Source: Candidatus Bathyarchaeota archaeon
Lineage (GTDB): Archaea; Thermoproteota; Bathyarchaeia; Bathyarchaeales; DTEX01
Assembly: GCA_021158305.1 (NCBI GenBank)
Contig: JAGGUU010000184.1
Location: 1-8,315, forward strand
Length of the DNA stretch: 8,315 bases
Reading direction: 5' to 3'
The position numbers were made by a program, and so were the translations under genes. Of this stretch, positions 1 through 6,619 are shown one piece after another (position 1 is the stretch's first letter; each line of letters starts with the position of its first letter). The notes under the pieces were generated by a model. That model did no database searches and had not been told where the DNA came from. It saw only the letters and a list, made by a program, of their open reading frames with translations.

Positions 1-1
1 A

Positions 2-70
2 GTTGCTGCAAAGATAATTTTTGAAATCTTATCTCTCATGAGCAATTTTAGAGATAAACACGTAGCATAG
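2..70 (+). CDS. 3' end of an upstream gene (partial, unidentified)
   Basis: A reading frame is open from the left edge of the window to a TAG at 68-70 and gives 22 residues ending in ...MSNFRDKHVA. The composition (alternating hydrophobic and charged residues, helical look) is what the tail of a real protein would show, but 22 residues are too few to name a family. The gene would lie on the same strand as sufC, 75 bases upstream. A separate promoter-like element before sufC suggests the two need not be co-transcribed. It could also be a chance open frame. Confidence 0.4.
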   Translation, partial: VAAKIIFEILSLMSNFRDKHVA

Positions 71-84
71 AAGGCGAGAGTCCT

Positions 85-134
85 CAAAATATTAATTAAG
101 AGCTATTGATATGTAGCCTCAGCATGAAAAGGAG
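85..134 (+). promoter_or_regulatory. Putative promoter and ribosome site of the sufC-sufB operon
   Basis: An AT-rich TATA-like stretch (AAAATATTAATTAA, about 87-100) lies where an archaeal TATA box would place transcription start near 115-122. That leaves a leader of about 25-30 bases. An AAAAGGAG ribosome site (127-134) stands 11 bases before the GTG start at 146. The promoter is inferred from position and base composition only. Confidence 0.45.
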
Positions 135-145
135 AATAAATAAAC

Positions 146-901
146 GTGACCGAGAATATACTTGAGATCAATAATCTTTCAGTTGAGGTCTCCGGCAAAA
201 TAGTGCTTGAGGATGTAAATTTAAAGATAGCCAAAGGAGAAGTTCACGTATTATTTGGGCCGAACGGTTCAGGTAAAAGCACGCTTTTAATGACAATAAT
301 GGGTTTTCCAGCGTATAAGGTATTATCAGGAGAGATTATCTTCAAAGGAAGAGACATAACAAATCTGCCAATCAATGAGAGAGTTAGGCTAGGCATAAGT
401 GTAGCCTTTCAGAATCCTCCAGCTATCAGAGGAGTTAAGCTTAGAGAGATAATAGGCTACTGGACCTCCAGTATAAAAGAGATTGAGAATCTTCTCAAAA
501 AAGTGAACTTTTCTCCAGACCTTCTAGATAGAGACATAAACTTAGGCTTTTCAGGAGGAGAGATCAAAAAGTCTGAAATTCTCCAAATAATGGCCCAGAA
601 GGGAGATTTTTTTATGATAGATGAACCCGATTCTGGAGTTGATGTCGAGAATCTTAAGATAATCGGCAGAGCCATAAATGATATGCTTCAAGACAAATCG
701 GGATTGATAATCACCCATCAGGGCTACATCCTACGCTTCATAAACGCTCACATAGCACACGTAATTCTTCAAGGCACAATAGTATGCTCAGGAAGCCCAA
801 CTAAAATATTGACTCAGATCCTTACTGAAGGATACGGCTGGTGTTATAAATGTCCAATGAGAAGAAAAATAGAGAAGAGAGAAACGAAGACAAACTCTTA
901 G
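146..901 (+). CDS. sufC: SufC/SmsC-like ATPase of Fe-S cluster assembly
   Basis: ABC-type ATPase of 251 residues, the usual size for SufC, acting in the cytosol with a SufB/SufD-type scaffold to build Fe-S clusters. Visible motifs are the Walker A GPNGSGKST (residues 38-46), Q-loop Q89 followed by NPPAIRGV, signature FSGGE (135-139) with the SufC-typical continuation IKKSEILQ, Walker B and D-loop FMIDEPDSGVD (156-166), and switch His191. FSGGE...SEILQ and DEPDSG separate SufC from ordinary transporter ATPases, and there is no membrane segment. The C-terminus carries GYGWCYKCP with Cys233 and Cys236. Cys-containing tails also occur in SufC-like proteins of methanogens (recalled, not checked). 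The GTG start is supported by GGAG at 131-134. The last 52 bases overlap the scaffold gene, implying coupled translation. In archaea that have only this pair, the proteins are called SmsC/SmsB. Confidence 0.92.
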   Translation: MTENILEINNLSVEVSGKIVLEDVNLKIAKGEVHVLFGPNGSGKSTLLMTIMGFPAYKVLSGEIIFKGRDITNLPINERVRLGISVAFQNPPAIRGVKLREIIGYWTSSIKEIENLLKKVNFSPDLLDRDINLGFSGGEIKKSEILQIMAQKGDFFMIDEPDSGVDVENLKIIGRAINDMLQDKSGLIITHQGYILRFINAHIAHVILQGTIVCSGSPTKILTQILTEGYGWCYKCPMRRKIEKRETKTNS

Positions 902-2061
902 AAAACTTCGCTTCAAGACTTTCAAGAAAGCCGAGGAAATGGCAGGCCTGCGCTCTCTCGAACCTTCCAGACGAGATAATTAAACGAGCTTATGAAGTCG
1001 GTGTTGTACCAGAGAATTCGCGTGCAGCAACCTATTTTCAGATAGATCACTCAGTCATCTCTAAGGCTATCCAGAGGACATTTCAGGGGCAAATTGAAGT
1101 TATGAGCACGAAAGAAGCAATGAAGAAATACGATTGGTTCAAGAAGTATTGGTGGAGGCTTGTAAGTAAGGATATGGATCAGTTTACTCGCCTAGCATAT
1201 TTGAAGTGGGATCACGGATACTTTATAAGGATTTTAGAGGATCAGAAGGTCACGTTACCATTGCAGTCCTGTCTCTTCGTCTTCACAGATTATCTCAACC
1301 AGAACGTTCATAACGTTGTGATCGCCGAGCCTGGTTCTGAAGCTCAGATAATAACTGGATGCGCCGTTCACCCAAATATTCACGGCGGCCTGCATGTTGG
1401 AATCTCTGAGTTCTATATAAAGGAGGATGCTAAGTTAACTTTCACCATGATTCATGCGTGGAATAGAAACTTCGATTCGCGTCCAAGATCAGCAGCTCTA
1501 ATAGGGGATAATGCTACCTTCGTAAGTAACTATCTGCTCTTTCAGCCAGTTAAAAGTCTCCAGATGTATCCGGTTGCATACTGTAAGGGAGTCAATTCTA
1601 GAGTTGAATTTAACAACATAATATATGGATCCGGAGATTCGCGTATAGACGTAGGTTCCAAAGTTATTCTTCAGAATAGTGAAGCTAGAGGGGAAATAAT
1701 AACTAGGGCGATAGCGACGGATAATGCTAAAATATATGCTCGTGGCCTGCTTCAAGGCGAGCATGAGGAGAGCAGAGCACACTTGGAGTGCAGGGGTCTC
1801 CTATTATCAGATAGAGCAATGATTTACACGATTCCAGAGCTTCTCGCTAAGGCTCAAGGCGCTGAGCTCTCCCATGAAGCTGCTGTTGGAAAGATCGCTG
1901 AGGAGGAAATCTACTACTTAATGGCTAGGGGATTCTCTGAGAAAGAGGCAGCCTCCTTGATAGTGAGAGGATTCATGGATATAAGCATATTTGGACTTCC
2001 CAAGGATCTTGAAGAGAATATCAAAAGGATAGTTAAGGCTACTGCTGAAAGAGCTCTATAA
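850..2061 (+). CDS. sufB: SufB/SufD-family (SmsB-like) Fe-S scaffold protein
   Basis: Scaffold partner of SufC, 403 residues, cytosolic. The N-terminal part is helical and resembles the SufB N-region (a Y-D-W-x-K-x-Y-W-W motif about residue 94). The middle is the SufBD beta-helix core with HGGLHVG (178-184) and TMIHAWN (199-205), the latter recalling archaeal SufB-like proteins. The C-terminal helical domain carries LSHEAAVGKIAEEEIYYLMARG and the closing IVRGF, a family hallmark. Cys314 in ECRGLLLS aligns with the functional Cys405 of E. coli SufB (TQCDSLLIG). His342-Glu343 align with its HE pair near residue 434. This argues for SufB rather than SufD function. The ATG at 850 lies inside sufC (52-base overlap) with no clear ribosome site, and the next in-frame ATG (residue 85) is far too late. 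No sufD, sufS or sufU follows, so a two-component C-B system is likely here. Confidence 0.9.
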   Translation: MSNEKKNREERNEDKLLENFASRLSRKPRKWQACALSNLPDEIIKRAYEVGVVPENSRAATYFQIDHSVISKAIQRTFQGQIEVMSTKEAMKKYDWFKKYWWRLVSKDMDQFTRLAYLKWDHGYFIRILEDQKVTLPLQSCLFVFTDYLNQNVHNVVIAEPGSEAQIITGCAVHPNIHGGLHVGISEFYIKEDAKLTFTMIHAWNRNFDSRPRSAALIGDNATFVSNYLLFQPVKSLQMYPVAYCKGVNSRVEFNNIIYGSGDSRIDVGSKVILQNSEARGEIITRAIATDNAKIYARGLLQGEHEESRAHLECRGLLLSDRAMIYTIPELLAKAQGAELSHEAAVGKIAEEEIYYLMARGFSEKEAASLIVRGFMDISIFGLPKDLEENIKRIVKATAERAL

Positions 2062-2080
2062 AATAGAATTGCAAGCCATC

Positions 2081-3025
2081 CTAATAATTAGATAAAAAAT
2101 CTATAATTCTTTTCTGGAGGCTTCCCTCTCTTAACCCTATGACATAATCGACTATGTGATTTACATTTCTAAATTTGAGATTTAAAAGCTTACTGAAGCC
2201 CCATCCAGTACATTTTATGCTTGAGATAACCGATGCAGCCGTCACGGATTTAACCAAATCCCGCGTTAGCTGCAGAGAAGCTAGGAAGGCGCCGCACCAT
2301 ACGTCTCCAGCCCCTGTTGTGTCGACTATCCTTTCAACCGGAAATCTCAGTGCTGGAATCATCTGGACACCGCTCTCCTCAGAGGAGATTATAGCTCCGA
2401 ATTCTCCCAGCGTGACGATCAAGGTCTTCGCCTTCAACATCTTTATCGCTAGGGATAATGAGTCAACCCCTGCCAAGGCTTTAGCTTCAGAATCATTCAG
2501 GATGAAATAATCGACTTCTTGAGCCATGCCTCTGAGAATCTCTCTATTCCTTCTCGTCTTCATATATCCGAGCCACGCATTTATTGAAATCTTAACCTTC
2601 GGCGACTGTCGGATCTCTCTAATGATTCTTTCAACTCTCGTCGGAGGAAGCGGAGATATATGAACTATGCCACCTGATAGTAGAGCTCTTGAAGGCACTA
2701 TTGACGATGAAATTCGAGTTCCAGCACCATAGGCAGCCTCAAGATACTCTGCCTCCCACTTCTCATCATACCTTATTCTAAATCTAGTGGAAGGCATCTT
2801 AGAGTACTTTATGAATCTTCTTGGAAACATGCTCAAAATATCCCTATATGGATAGTCTTCACCTACCACTGAGACCAAACGGACATTGTCAATAAGTGTT
2901 TTCGCAGCTACCGCGGCATATAAAGCCGCTCCTCCAGGCTGAGTATTGACTCCGTTAACGGTCTCAACGTGATCGATTGAGACGTGACCTATAAATGTTA
3001 AGCTTTCAGTCAACGAATAATTCAA
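2081..3025 (-). CDS. PfkB-family carbohydrate/nucleoside kinase
   Basis: Ribokinase-type ATP-dependent kinase, 314 residues (typical for the family). It transfers phosphate to a sugar, sugar phosphate, polyol or nucleoside; the substrate cannot be read from the sequence. It has the early Gly-Gly of the substrate lid (PGGAALYAA, 30-38), VVGEDYP (53-59), the N-x-x-E motif (N177, E180), TLGEFGA (205-211) and the C-terminal signature DTTGAGD (235-241), in which Asp241 is the expected catalytic base. The substrate region (about 78-105) is rich in Arg/Tyr/Glu and differs from that of ribokinase. The called start is TTG at 3025, with GGGG directly before it. A second TTG four codons in (3013) lies 12 bases after that GGGG and fits the protein start before LTFIGHVSID equally well. 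It converges on sufB, with 19 bases between the stops, and is divergent from the membrane operon. Confidence 0.9.
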   Translation of the reverse strand: MNYSLTESLTFIGHVSIDHVETVNGVNTQPGGAALYAAVAAKTLIDNVRLVSVVGEDYPYRDILSMFPRRFIKYSKMPSTRFRIRYDEKWEAEYLEAAYGAGTRISSSIVPSRALLSGGIVHISPLPPTRVERIIREIRQSPKVKISINAWLGYMKTRRNREILRGMAQEVDYFILNDSEAKALAGVDSLSLAIKMLKAKTLIVTLGEFGAIISSEESGVQMIPALRFPVERIVDTTGAGDVWCGAFLASLQLTRDLVKSVTAASVISSIKCTGWGFSKLLNLKFRNVNHIVDYVIGLREGSLQKRIIDFLSNY

Positions 3026-3094
3026 CCCCAGTATCTAAAGAGTTTAACATTTCCTCATCCTTAAAGATAACCAAACTTATTCTTTTAGCTAATA

Positions 3095-3134
3095 TTTATT
3101 AAATTCTTTGTAGACTAAATATCGACACGGGGAG
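3095..3134 (+). promoter_or_regulatory. Putative promoter and ribosome site of the membrane operon
   Basis: The gap between the divergent kinase and membrane operon is 118 bases. A TATA-like TTTATTAAA (3095-3103) would start transcription near 3125, just before a strong GGGGAG ribosome site (3129-3134) that stands 9 bases from the ATG at 3144. No clear element for the kinase was recognised on the other strand. Confidence 0.45.
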
Positions 3135-3143
3135 AACTTTCGG

Positions 3144-3722
3144 ATGCGCAGAAGATCCATTAGGAACGAAGTGAGGCGTAGATTGCCCAGGATACTGATT
3201 AACGTCACTGTTGCGTTTCTTTTTTGGATCATAAGTCAGATAGGCCCCCTATTCGTTAAAGGCATAATTATTCCCGGAATAAATCTGCCTCCTCCCTTTA
3301 ATACGGTCTCTTCGATAATTGGATTAACAGCAACATTAGTCATGATATTATTCCTTATAAGAGCTGTGTCCGACATATTATTCTTTACCGATGTCTCAAC
3401 TGAGATCTTCCTGAAAACTTTGGGGGTTAAGGAGAAGAAGCCTCTAAAGAGGGTGGCAAGGGACATAACGTATATTATTTTAACACTACTATTGGTAACG
3501 GCGGCTTCACCCATCTTATCCTCCATCCCCCAAGTCGGCGGATACTTAAATGCTATATTAAGCATCTCTGCTCTTGGAATATTTTTGATCCTAATCTATG
3601 ACATAGGCAGAGTTATACACGAGGTTCTATCCGAAAAGACGCGGAGAATGGCTGACTGGATTAGCAATCACATTGAAGAGAGAAGAAATCGGAGGGGGAG
3701 GAATGAACACAACAGCAACTAG
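3144..3722 (+). CDS. Four-helix membrane protein of unknown function
   Basis: Not recognised as a known family. Of its 192 residues, four stretches look membrane-spanning (about 16-38, 55-82, 105-127, 133-157). Both ends are strongly basic: RRRSIRNEVRRR at the start, and RRNRRGRN after an RRMADWISNHIEE helix at the end. The charge pattern suggests both ends are in the cytosol. The loop between helices 2 and 3 is also basic (KEKKPLKR). The ATG has a good GGGGAG site. The last 20 bases overlap the transporter gene, so the two are surely translated together. It may be an accessory or regulatory subunit of that transporter, but this rests on context alone. Confidence 0.8.
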   Translation: MRRRSIRNEVRRRLPRILINVTVAFLFWIISQIGPLFVKGIIIPGINLPPPFNTVSSIIGLTATLVMILFLIRAVSDILFFTDVSTEIFLKTLGVKEKKPLKRVARDITYIILTLLLVTAASPILSSIPQVGGYLNAILSISALGIFLILIYDIGRVIHEVLSEKTRRMADWISNHIEERRNRRGRNEHNSN

Positions 3723-4968
3723 TTTCATCATGATCTATCTTTTAACGTTGCTACTTATAGCCACCGACATGGTTCCTATGTCCGTGGCCGCTCTCATCGG
3801 CGCCCTCTTCACCGTGTGGATAGGCTTAAGCTATGGTGTCTTCACCTATGAGGAGGCTGCAAGCTTTATTGACATGAAGCTACTCGGCCTCCTCATAGGG
3901 ACGATGATTGTGATGGAAGTGGCGTATAGAAGTGGGTTATTTCGTCTGATAGCTTTATACACAATCAGGGTTGCTGGAGGGGATCAGCGGGTTCTCTTCG
4001 TCATAATGTGCATAACTTCGGCGGCTGTCTCTATGTTTCTCAGCGACTCAACGGCCCTTCTGCTGATAGCAGCCGCTGTAACGGCGATAAGCAAGGTTAT
4101 GAATTATGACCCTGTACCATATTTTGTCTCAGCCTCTATAATGGTTAATCTCGGCGGAACCAGTACGCTGATTGGATCTGTAAGCAACATGATAATCGGG
4201 TTATCAGCTGGTTTAAGCTTCTCGGATTTTATAGCTTATCTCTCTCCCTGTGAGCTTATTCTATGGATGCTCACCACACTGACCCTGTATATGCTATATA
4301 AATCAAAGTTAAAGGGAAAGAATGAAGTGCCTAAGTATGATCCTTGGGAGGGCATAGAAGATAGGAAACCTCTGATATGGTCGGCTATTCTCTTAGCGGT
4401 TTTTCTAGGTCTCTTCACGGTTCATAAGAGCCTTGGAATCCCGCCCGAAGCTGTGGCTTTGGGATGTGCTGTCTTGGCATTAGCTATAGGCAGAGTTGAC
4501 CCCACAGAGGTATTTAGAAGTATAGACTGGGAGACAATATTCTTTCTTGGAGGATTCTTTATAATTGTCGGAGGGCTTGAAAAAACCGGATTACTCAATG
4601 ATCTTGCCGGATGGTTCATGAATATGACCGGAGGCGGAACCTTTGTCCTATCTACAATTCTTTTATGGATCAGTGGGCTTACAAGCACCGTTGTTAGCAA
4701 TATAGCTGTCGCATTAACTTTCACTCCGATAATAAGGGATCTCGGAGCGGTGAATACTATTCCAATATGGTCCGCTCTTGTTTTAGGATCTAACTTGGGA
4801 GGCGCCGCTACCCCATTAAGCGGCGTAGTCACAATTATGACTCTGGGAGCATTAAAGCGTGAAGGATTCAAAATAAGCTTGGCGGAGTTCACTAAGGCTG
4901 GAGTATTAACGACTTTCACGCAGCTTCTATTCGCAAATCTATATATTCTTATAAGGTTTGGATTATAA
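3703..4968 (+). CDS. ArsB/NhaD-like permease of the ion transporter superfamily
   Basis: Integral membrane transporter of 421 residues, mostly hydrophobic helices, with the two-fold repeated layout of the ArsB/NhaD/SLC13 group (arsenite, Na+/H+ or dicarboxylate transport). The first repeat has SDSTALLLIAAA followed by NLGGTSTLIGSVSN (149-162), which corresponds to the NIGGTATLIGDPPN of ArsB-like proteins. The second has SNIAVALTF and GSNLGGAATPLSG (362-374), like GANLGGNATPIG. The PPN of the first hairpin is VSN here, and the Asn of the second (GGN) is Ala368, so the substrate site differs from ArsB and NhaD and the substrate cannot be assigned. The ATG at 3703 was chosen because a GGAGGGGGAGG tract (3691-3701) lies directly before it. 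An upstream in-frame TTG at 3673 would add ten residues, including a Gly run that is just this ribosome site. It overlaps the preceding gene by 20 bases. Confidence 0.85.
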   Translation: MNTTATSFIMIYLLTLLLIATDMVPMSVAALIGALFTVWIGLSYGVFTYEEAASFIDMKLLGLLIGTMIVMEVAYRSGLFRLIALYTIRVAGGDQRVLFVIMCITSAAVSMFLSDSTALLLIAAAVTAISKVMNYDPVPYFVSASIMVNLGGTSTLIGSVSNMIIGLSAGLSFSDFIAYLSPCELILWMLTTLTLYMLYKSKLKGKNEVPKYDPWEGIEDRKPLIWSAILLAVFLGLFTVHKSLGIPPEAVALGCAVLALAIGRVDPTEVFRSIDWETIFFLGGFFIIVGGLEKTGLLNDLAGWFMNMTGGGTFVLSTILLWISGLTSTVVSNIAVALTFTPIIRDLGAVNTIPIWSALVLGSNLGGAATPLSGVVTIMTLGALKREGFKISLAEFTKAGVLTTFTQLLFANLYILIRFGL

Positions 4969-4990
4969 GATTGAGGAAGAGGAAGAGCGA

Positions 4991-5260
4991 ATGACGAAGA
5001 TAAAGGAGTGGCTCTCCTTCAAGGAGAGAAGGTTAGAAAAGTATGAGGAGGCTAAAAGGGAATTCATCAAGGCTATTGGAAAACCAGTCATAATGATCCC
5101 CCTAGAGCTTCCGAAAAGCTTAATGTTTCTGAGAGATGAATTTTGCGCTCTGGAAAATGATGAAGAATTCATTAGGAGAATGCAGAGGTCCTGCGTGAGG
5201 TATCTTAAAAGGAGATTTGCTTCAAAGATTGCTGAATATAAGAAACAACAAAAGAAATAA
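4991..5260 (+). CDS. Small charged cytosolic protein, unknown function
   Basis: Not recognised. Of its 89 residues, more than a third are charged, with a helical N-terminal stretch (KERRLEKYEEAKREF), a short hydrophobic centre (IMIPLELPKSLMFL) and a basic C-terminal helix (RYLKRRFASKIAEYKKQQKK). There are two Cys and no signal or membrane segment. It begins 22 bases after the transporter stop and is probably the last gene of that operon. The ATG at 4991 follows a purine-rich GAGGAAGAGGAAGAG run that can act as a ribosome site. An in-frame TTG at 4958 inside the transporter gene would add eleven mostly acidic residues encoded by that same run and seems less likely. The frame stays open 33 codons past its stop, which is probably chance. 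Confidence 0.6.
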   Translation: MTKIKEWLSFKERRLEKYEEAKREFIKAIGKPVIMIPLELPKSLMFLRDEFCALENDEEFIRRMQRSCVRYLKRRFASKIAEYKKQQKK

Positions 5261-5306
5261 GAGGCTCTAATCAGGTTTCATACCGATAGGCTAAAGAGTG
5301 AAATGA

Positions 5307-5682
5307 TTAGGGCTTCCATCCTTCAACAGAGAAGCCCGGTCCGTGAGGTTGCAAAGTATCCGCTCTAACCTTTCCATCTTTAATCTTACATATGAAGGTG
5401 GAGACAATCGGATATATTTTCCGCGGAATTCCCTCCAAATAGAAACGTAAATCATGAATTCCTTATCCTACGAGGGCTATTTCATTAATCCTATTAGAAG
5501 CATTGTGAAGCATGGCGTCAATAGGGGTGTTGCGACTAAAACTCCAATATAGGCATTGGAATCCCTAACTTTAAGCCTTTATCGACTTTTCCGCATTTTG
5601 AATCTCAGACTTATTCTTAAATCACTACGCCCACCCAATCGACACATTCTTTCAACATTTTAGAGAACATTAGCAGCTTCAT
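5307..5682 (-). pseudogene. Decayed coding remnant, family not recognised
   Basis: Read on the minus strand, 5307-5462 is open for 51 codons and ends in a protein-like tail (RADTLQPHGPGFSVEGWKP, then TAA at 5309-5307). A TAA at 5465-5463 interrupts it, and the same frame continues as NEIALVG. Further upstream the protein-like text jumps frame: AYIGVLVATPLLTPCFTMLL in a second frame (about 5556-5490), KAGLKLGIPMPILEF across two frames, and MKLLMFSKMLKECVDWVGVV from an ATG at 5682. The pieces read in order like one protein of about 125 residues or a cut-down larger one. Single-base lesions explain the breaks better than chance does, but the family was not recognised. The gene would have followed the minus-strand PadR gene. 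The flanks 5261-5306 and 5683-5785 show nothing I can name. Confidence 0.5.
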
Positions 5683-5785
5683 ACCGCTGAATGCATGTTA
5701 AAGAAACGTTAATTTTCTTCTTTCATCTTCAGGATAATATTCAGCTCATCTAGACGAGAGTCCTCTTATTCCATCTGAGAGAAGA

Positions 5786-6121
5786 TTATTGATGTTCTGA
5801 ATTGACTATTAGAAATTCTGTGAAGACTCTTAGTTGCTCCCTGAATAGTCTTCGAAGTCTGTAAAAGAGATTCCTACCTTTCGCAGTTAGGCGATAATGC
5901 CTTCTAGCTTTATTCTTTTCTTTAACCCACTTGCTTATGGCTAATCCTTCCTTCTCTAAGTAGTGGAGAAGCGGATAAATCACACCCGGATTCAAGCTAG
6001 TCCCAGTCAGCCTCTTAAATTCCTTCATGATCTCGTATCCATGCCTAGGCTTGGCTGACAAGAGCCAGAGTACTATCAGTAAGTTTAGGCTGTTAAAGAA
6101 TGACCTGGCAACCTCGACCAT
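5786..6121 (-). CDS. PadR-family transcriptional regulator (A)
   Basis: Small winged-helix DNA-binding protein, 111 residues from the chosen start, normal for PadR. It shows the core pattern LIVLWLLS (15-22), HGYEI (27-31), GVIYPLLHYLEKEGL (46-60) and the wing KARRHYRLTAKG (about 71-82), followed by a C-terminal helix (LFREQLRVFTEFLIV) for dimerisation. PadR proteins usually repress nearby transporter or detoxification genes and their own gene. The start at 6121 has GGTGGAGAGG immediately upstream (6124-6133). A longer frame from 6181 would add 20 residues that cross the shared promoter and is rejected. It is a paralogue of the divergent PadR gene. The segment downstream of it holds only a decayed gene. 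Confidence 0.85.
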   Translation of the reverse strand: MVEVARSFFNSLNLLIVLWLLSAKPRHGYEIMKEFKRLTGTSLNPGVIYPLLHYLEKEGLAISKWVKEKNKARRHYRLTAKGRNLFYRLRRLFREQLRVFTEFLIVNSEHQ

Positions 6122-6140
6122 AGTCCTCTCCACCCTAAGT

Positions 6141-6177
6141 ATTTTAAGTTCCAAAAATATTAAATTTATTTTAAAAT
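6141..6177. promoter_or_regulatory. Shared divergent promoter and possible PadR operator
   Basis: The 58 bases between the two PadR starts hold a run of almost pure A/T (6141-6177) that can supply TATA boxes in both directions. For the plus gene, AAAAATATT (6153-6161) is about 25 bases before the ATG, which suits a leaderless transcript. For the minus gene, the AT core lies about 25-30 bases before its ribosome site. ATTTTAA (6141-6147) and TTAAAAT (6171-6177) form a perfect 7-base inverted repeat around a central 8-base palindrome TAAATTTA (6161-6168). In such AT-rich sequence these could be chance, but they are where an autoregulatory operator is expected. Confidence 0.45.
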
Positions 6178-6179
6178 GC

Positions 6180-6548
6180 ATGGGTGATGCTTTGTCTGAC
6201 GCGGAGGAGAAACTCCTTAGAACTACGGTTAAGGGCTTAAGTAGGGCTATAATACTCTGGCTTCTAAGCAGAAGAAAAATGTGTGGATACGAGATTATAA
6301 AGGAGATCTATAATCTTACGGACTTGAAATTCACCTCAGGCGTGATTTATCCAATACTTTATGAGCTTGAGGAAAAGGGGCTTATAAAAGGAGAGTGGAC
6401 AAGTAAGGGCAGGAGAAACATAAAGTACTACTCAATAACTAAGAATGGACTAGATATTCTAGAGAATCTTCGGGCACTTTTCAGTAAACCGTTGAGACAA
6501 ATAATCGAGAATTTCATATTTGATGAAGACGAACGGAACTTGCCCTAG
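6180..6548 (+). CDS. PadR-family transcriptional regulator (B)
   Basis: Second PadR-type repressor, 122 residues. Its core aligns with regulator A: IILWLLS (24-30), CGYEIIKEI (35-43), GVIYPILYELEEKGLIKGEW (54-73), a wing with RRNIKYYSITKNG, then a dimerisation helix ending in IIENFIFDEDERN. Cys35 replaces the His that A has before GYEI. The ATG at 6180 was chosen because an AT-rich promoter element lies about 25 bases upstream and no ribosome site precedes it, so the message is probably leaderless. A TTG at 6192 preceded by GGTGAT is an alternative. A longer frame from 6027 only reads through the complement of regulator A. The two genes are divergent paralogues and may regulate each other or form mixed dimers (inference). 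Confidence 0.85.
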   Translation: MGDALSDAEEKLLRTTVKGLSRAIILWLLSRRKMCGYEIIKEIYNLTDLKFTSGVIYPILYELEEKGLIKGEWTSKGRRNIKYYSITKNGLDILENLRALFSKPLRQIIENFIFDEDERNLP

Positions 6549-6598
6549 GCTTTTTCAGTCCAGTTAATCTGCGTTAACCGAACTAGAAAAAATAGCCT
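6547..6598. terminator. Imperfect long hairpin at the end of PadR gene B
   Basis: Starting in the stop codon, AGGCTTTTTC (6547-6556) pairs with GAAAAAATAGCCT (6586-6598), leaving a 3-base bulge. Inside it, AGTCCAGTTAA (6557-6567) pairs with TTAACCGAACT (6574-6584) with two mismatches and a 6-base loop. It lies between converging genes, so a two-way terminator or RNA-stabilising 3' structure is the simplest reading. A small mobile element end is another possibility, but no second copy is in the window. Confidence 0.5.
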
Positions 6599-6600
6599 CT

Positions 6601-6619
6601 GAAAATTAAAAAAGAAAAG
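6601..6619 (-). terminator. T-rich tract on the minus strand, possible terminator
   Basis: On the minus strand this reads CTTTTCTTTTTTAATTTTC, the kind of U-rich run at which archaeal polymerase stops. It lies about 145 bases past the stop of the minus-strand electron-transfer operon, right beside the hairpin. The rest of 6620-6762 shows no gene; there is only a 5-base stem AGTTA/TAACT near 6751-6764. Confidence 0.35.

Noticed and set aside
75..85. The 11-mer CGAGAGTCCTC occurs here and again at 5755-5765.
   Set aside because: Several shared 11-mers are expected by chance in a window of this size, and the flanking bases do not match.
3673..3702. Upstream TTG start for the transporter.
   Set aside because: The added residues include a Gly run encoded by the ribosome binding site itself. 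ATG 3703 is correctly spaced from it.
4422..4919. Long open frame on the minus strand opposite the transporter.
   Set aside because: It is a shadow of the transporter codons and shows no domain or start signal. The same holds for the frames opposite sufC, sufB, the kinase and the Fe-S protein.
5325..5350. GAAGCCCGGTCCGTGAGG resembles the right end of an IS200/IS605-type element.
   Set aside because: There is no hairpin of the expected form and no transposase or TnpB remnant nearby. The same bases are better explained as the tail of the decayed minus-strand frame.
5261..5785. Possible tRNA or CRISPR in the gene-poor gap.
   Set aside because: No cloverleaf arms with a T-loop GTTCRA motif and no regularly spaced repeats were seen.
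6027..6179. Extended N-terminus of PadR gene B.
   Set aside because: It runs antisense through PadR gene A and the shared promoter. The homologous part begins after 6180.
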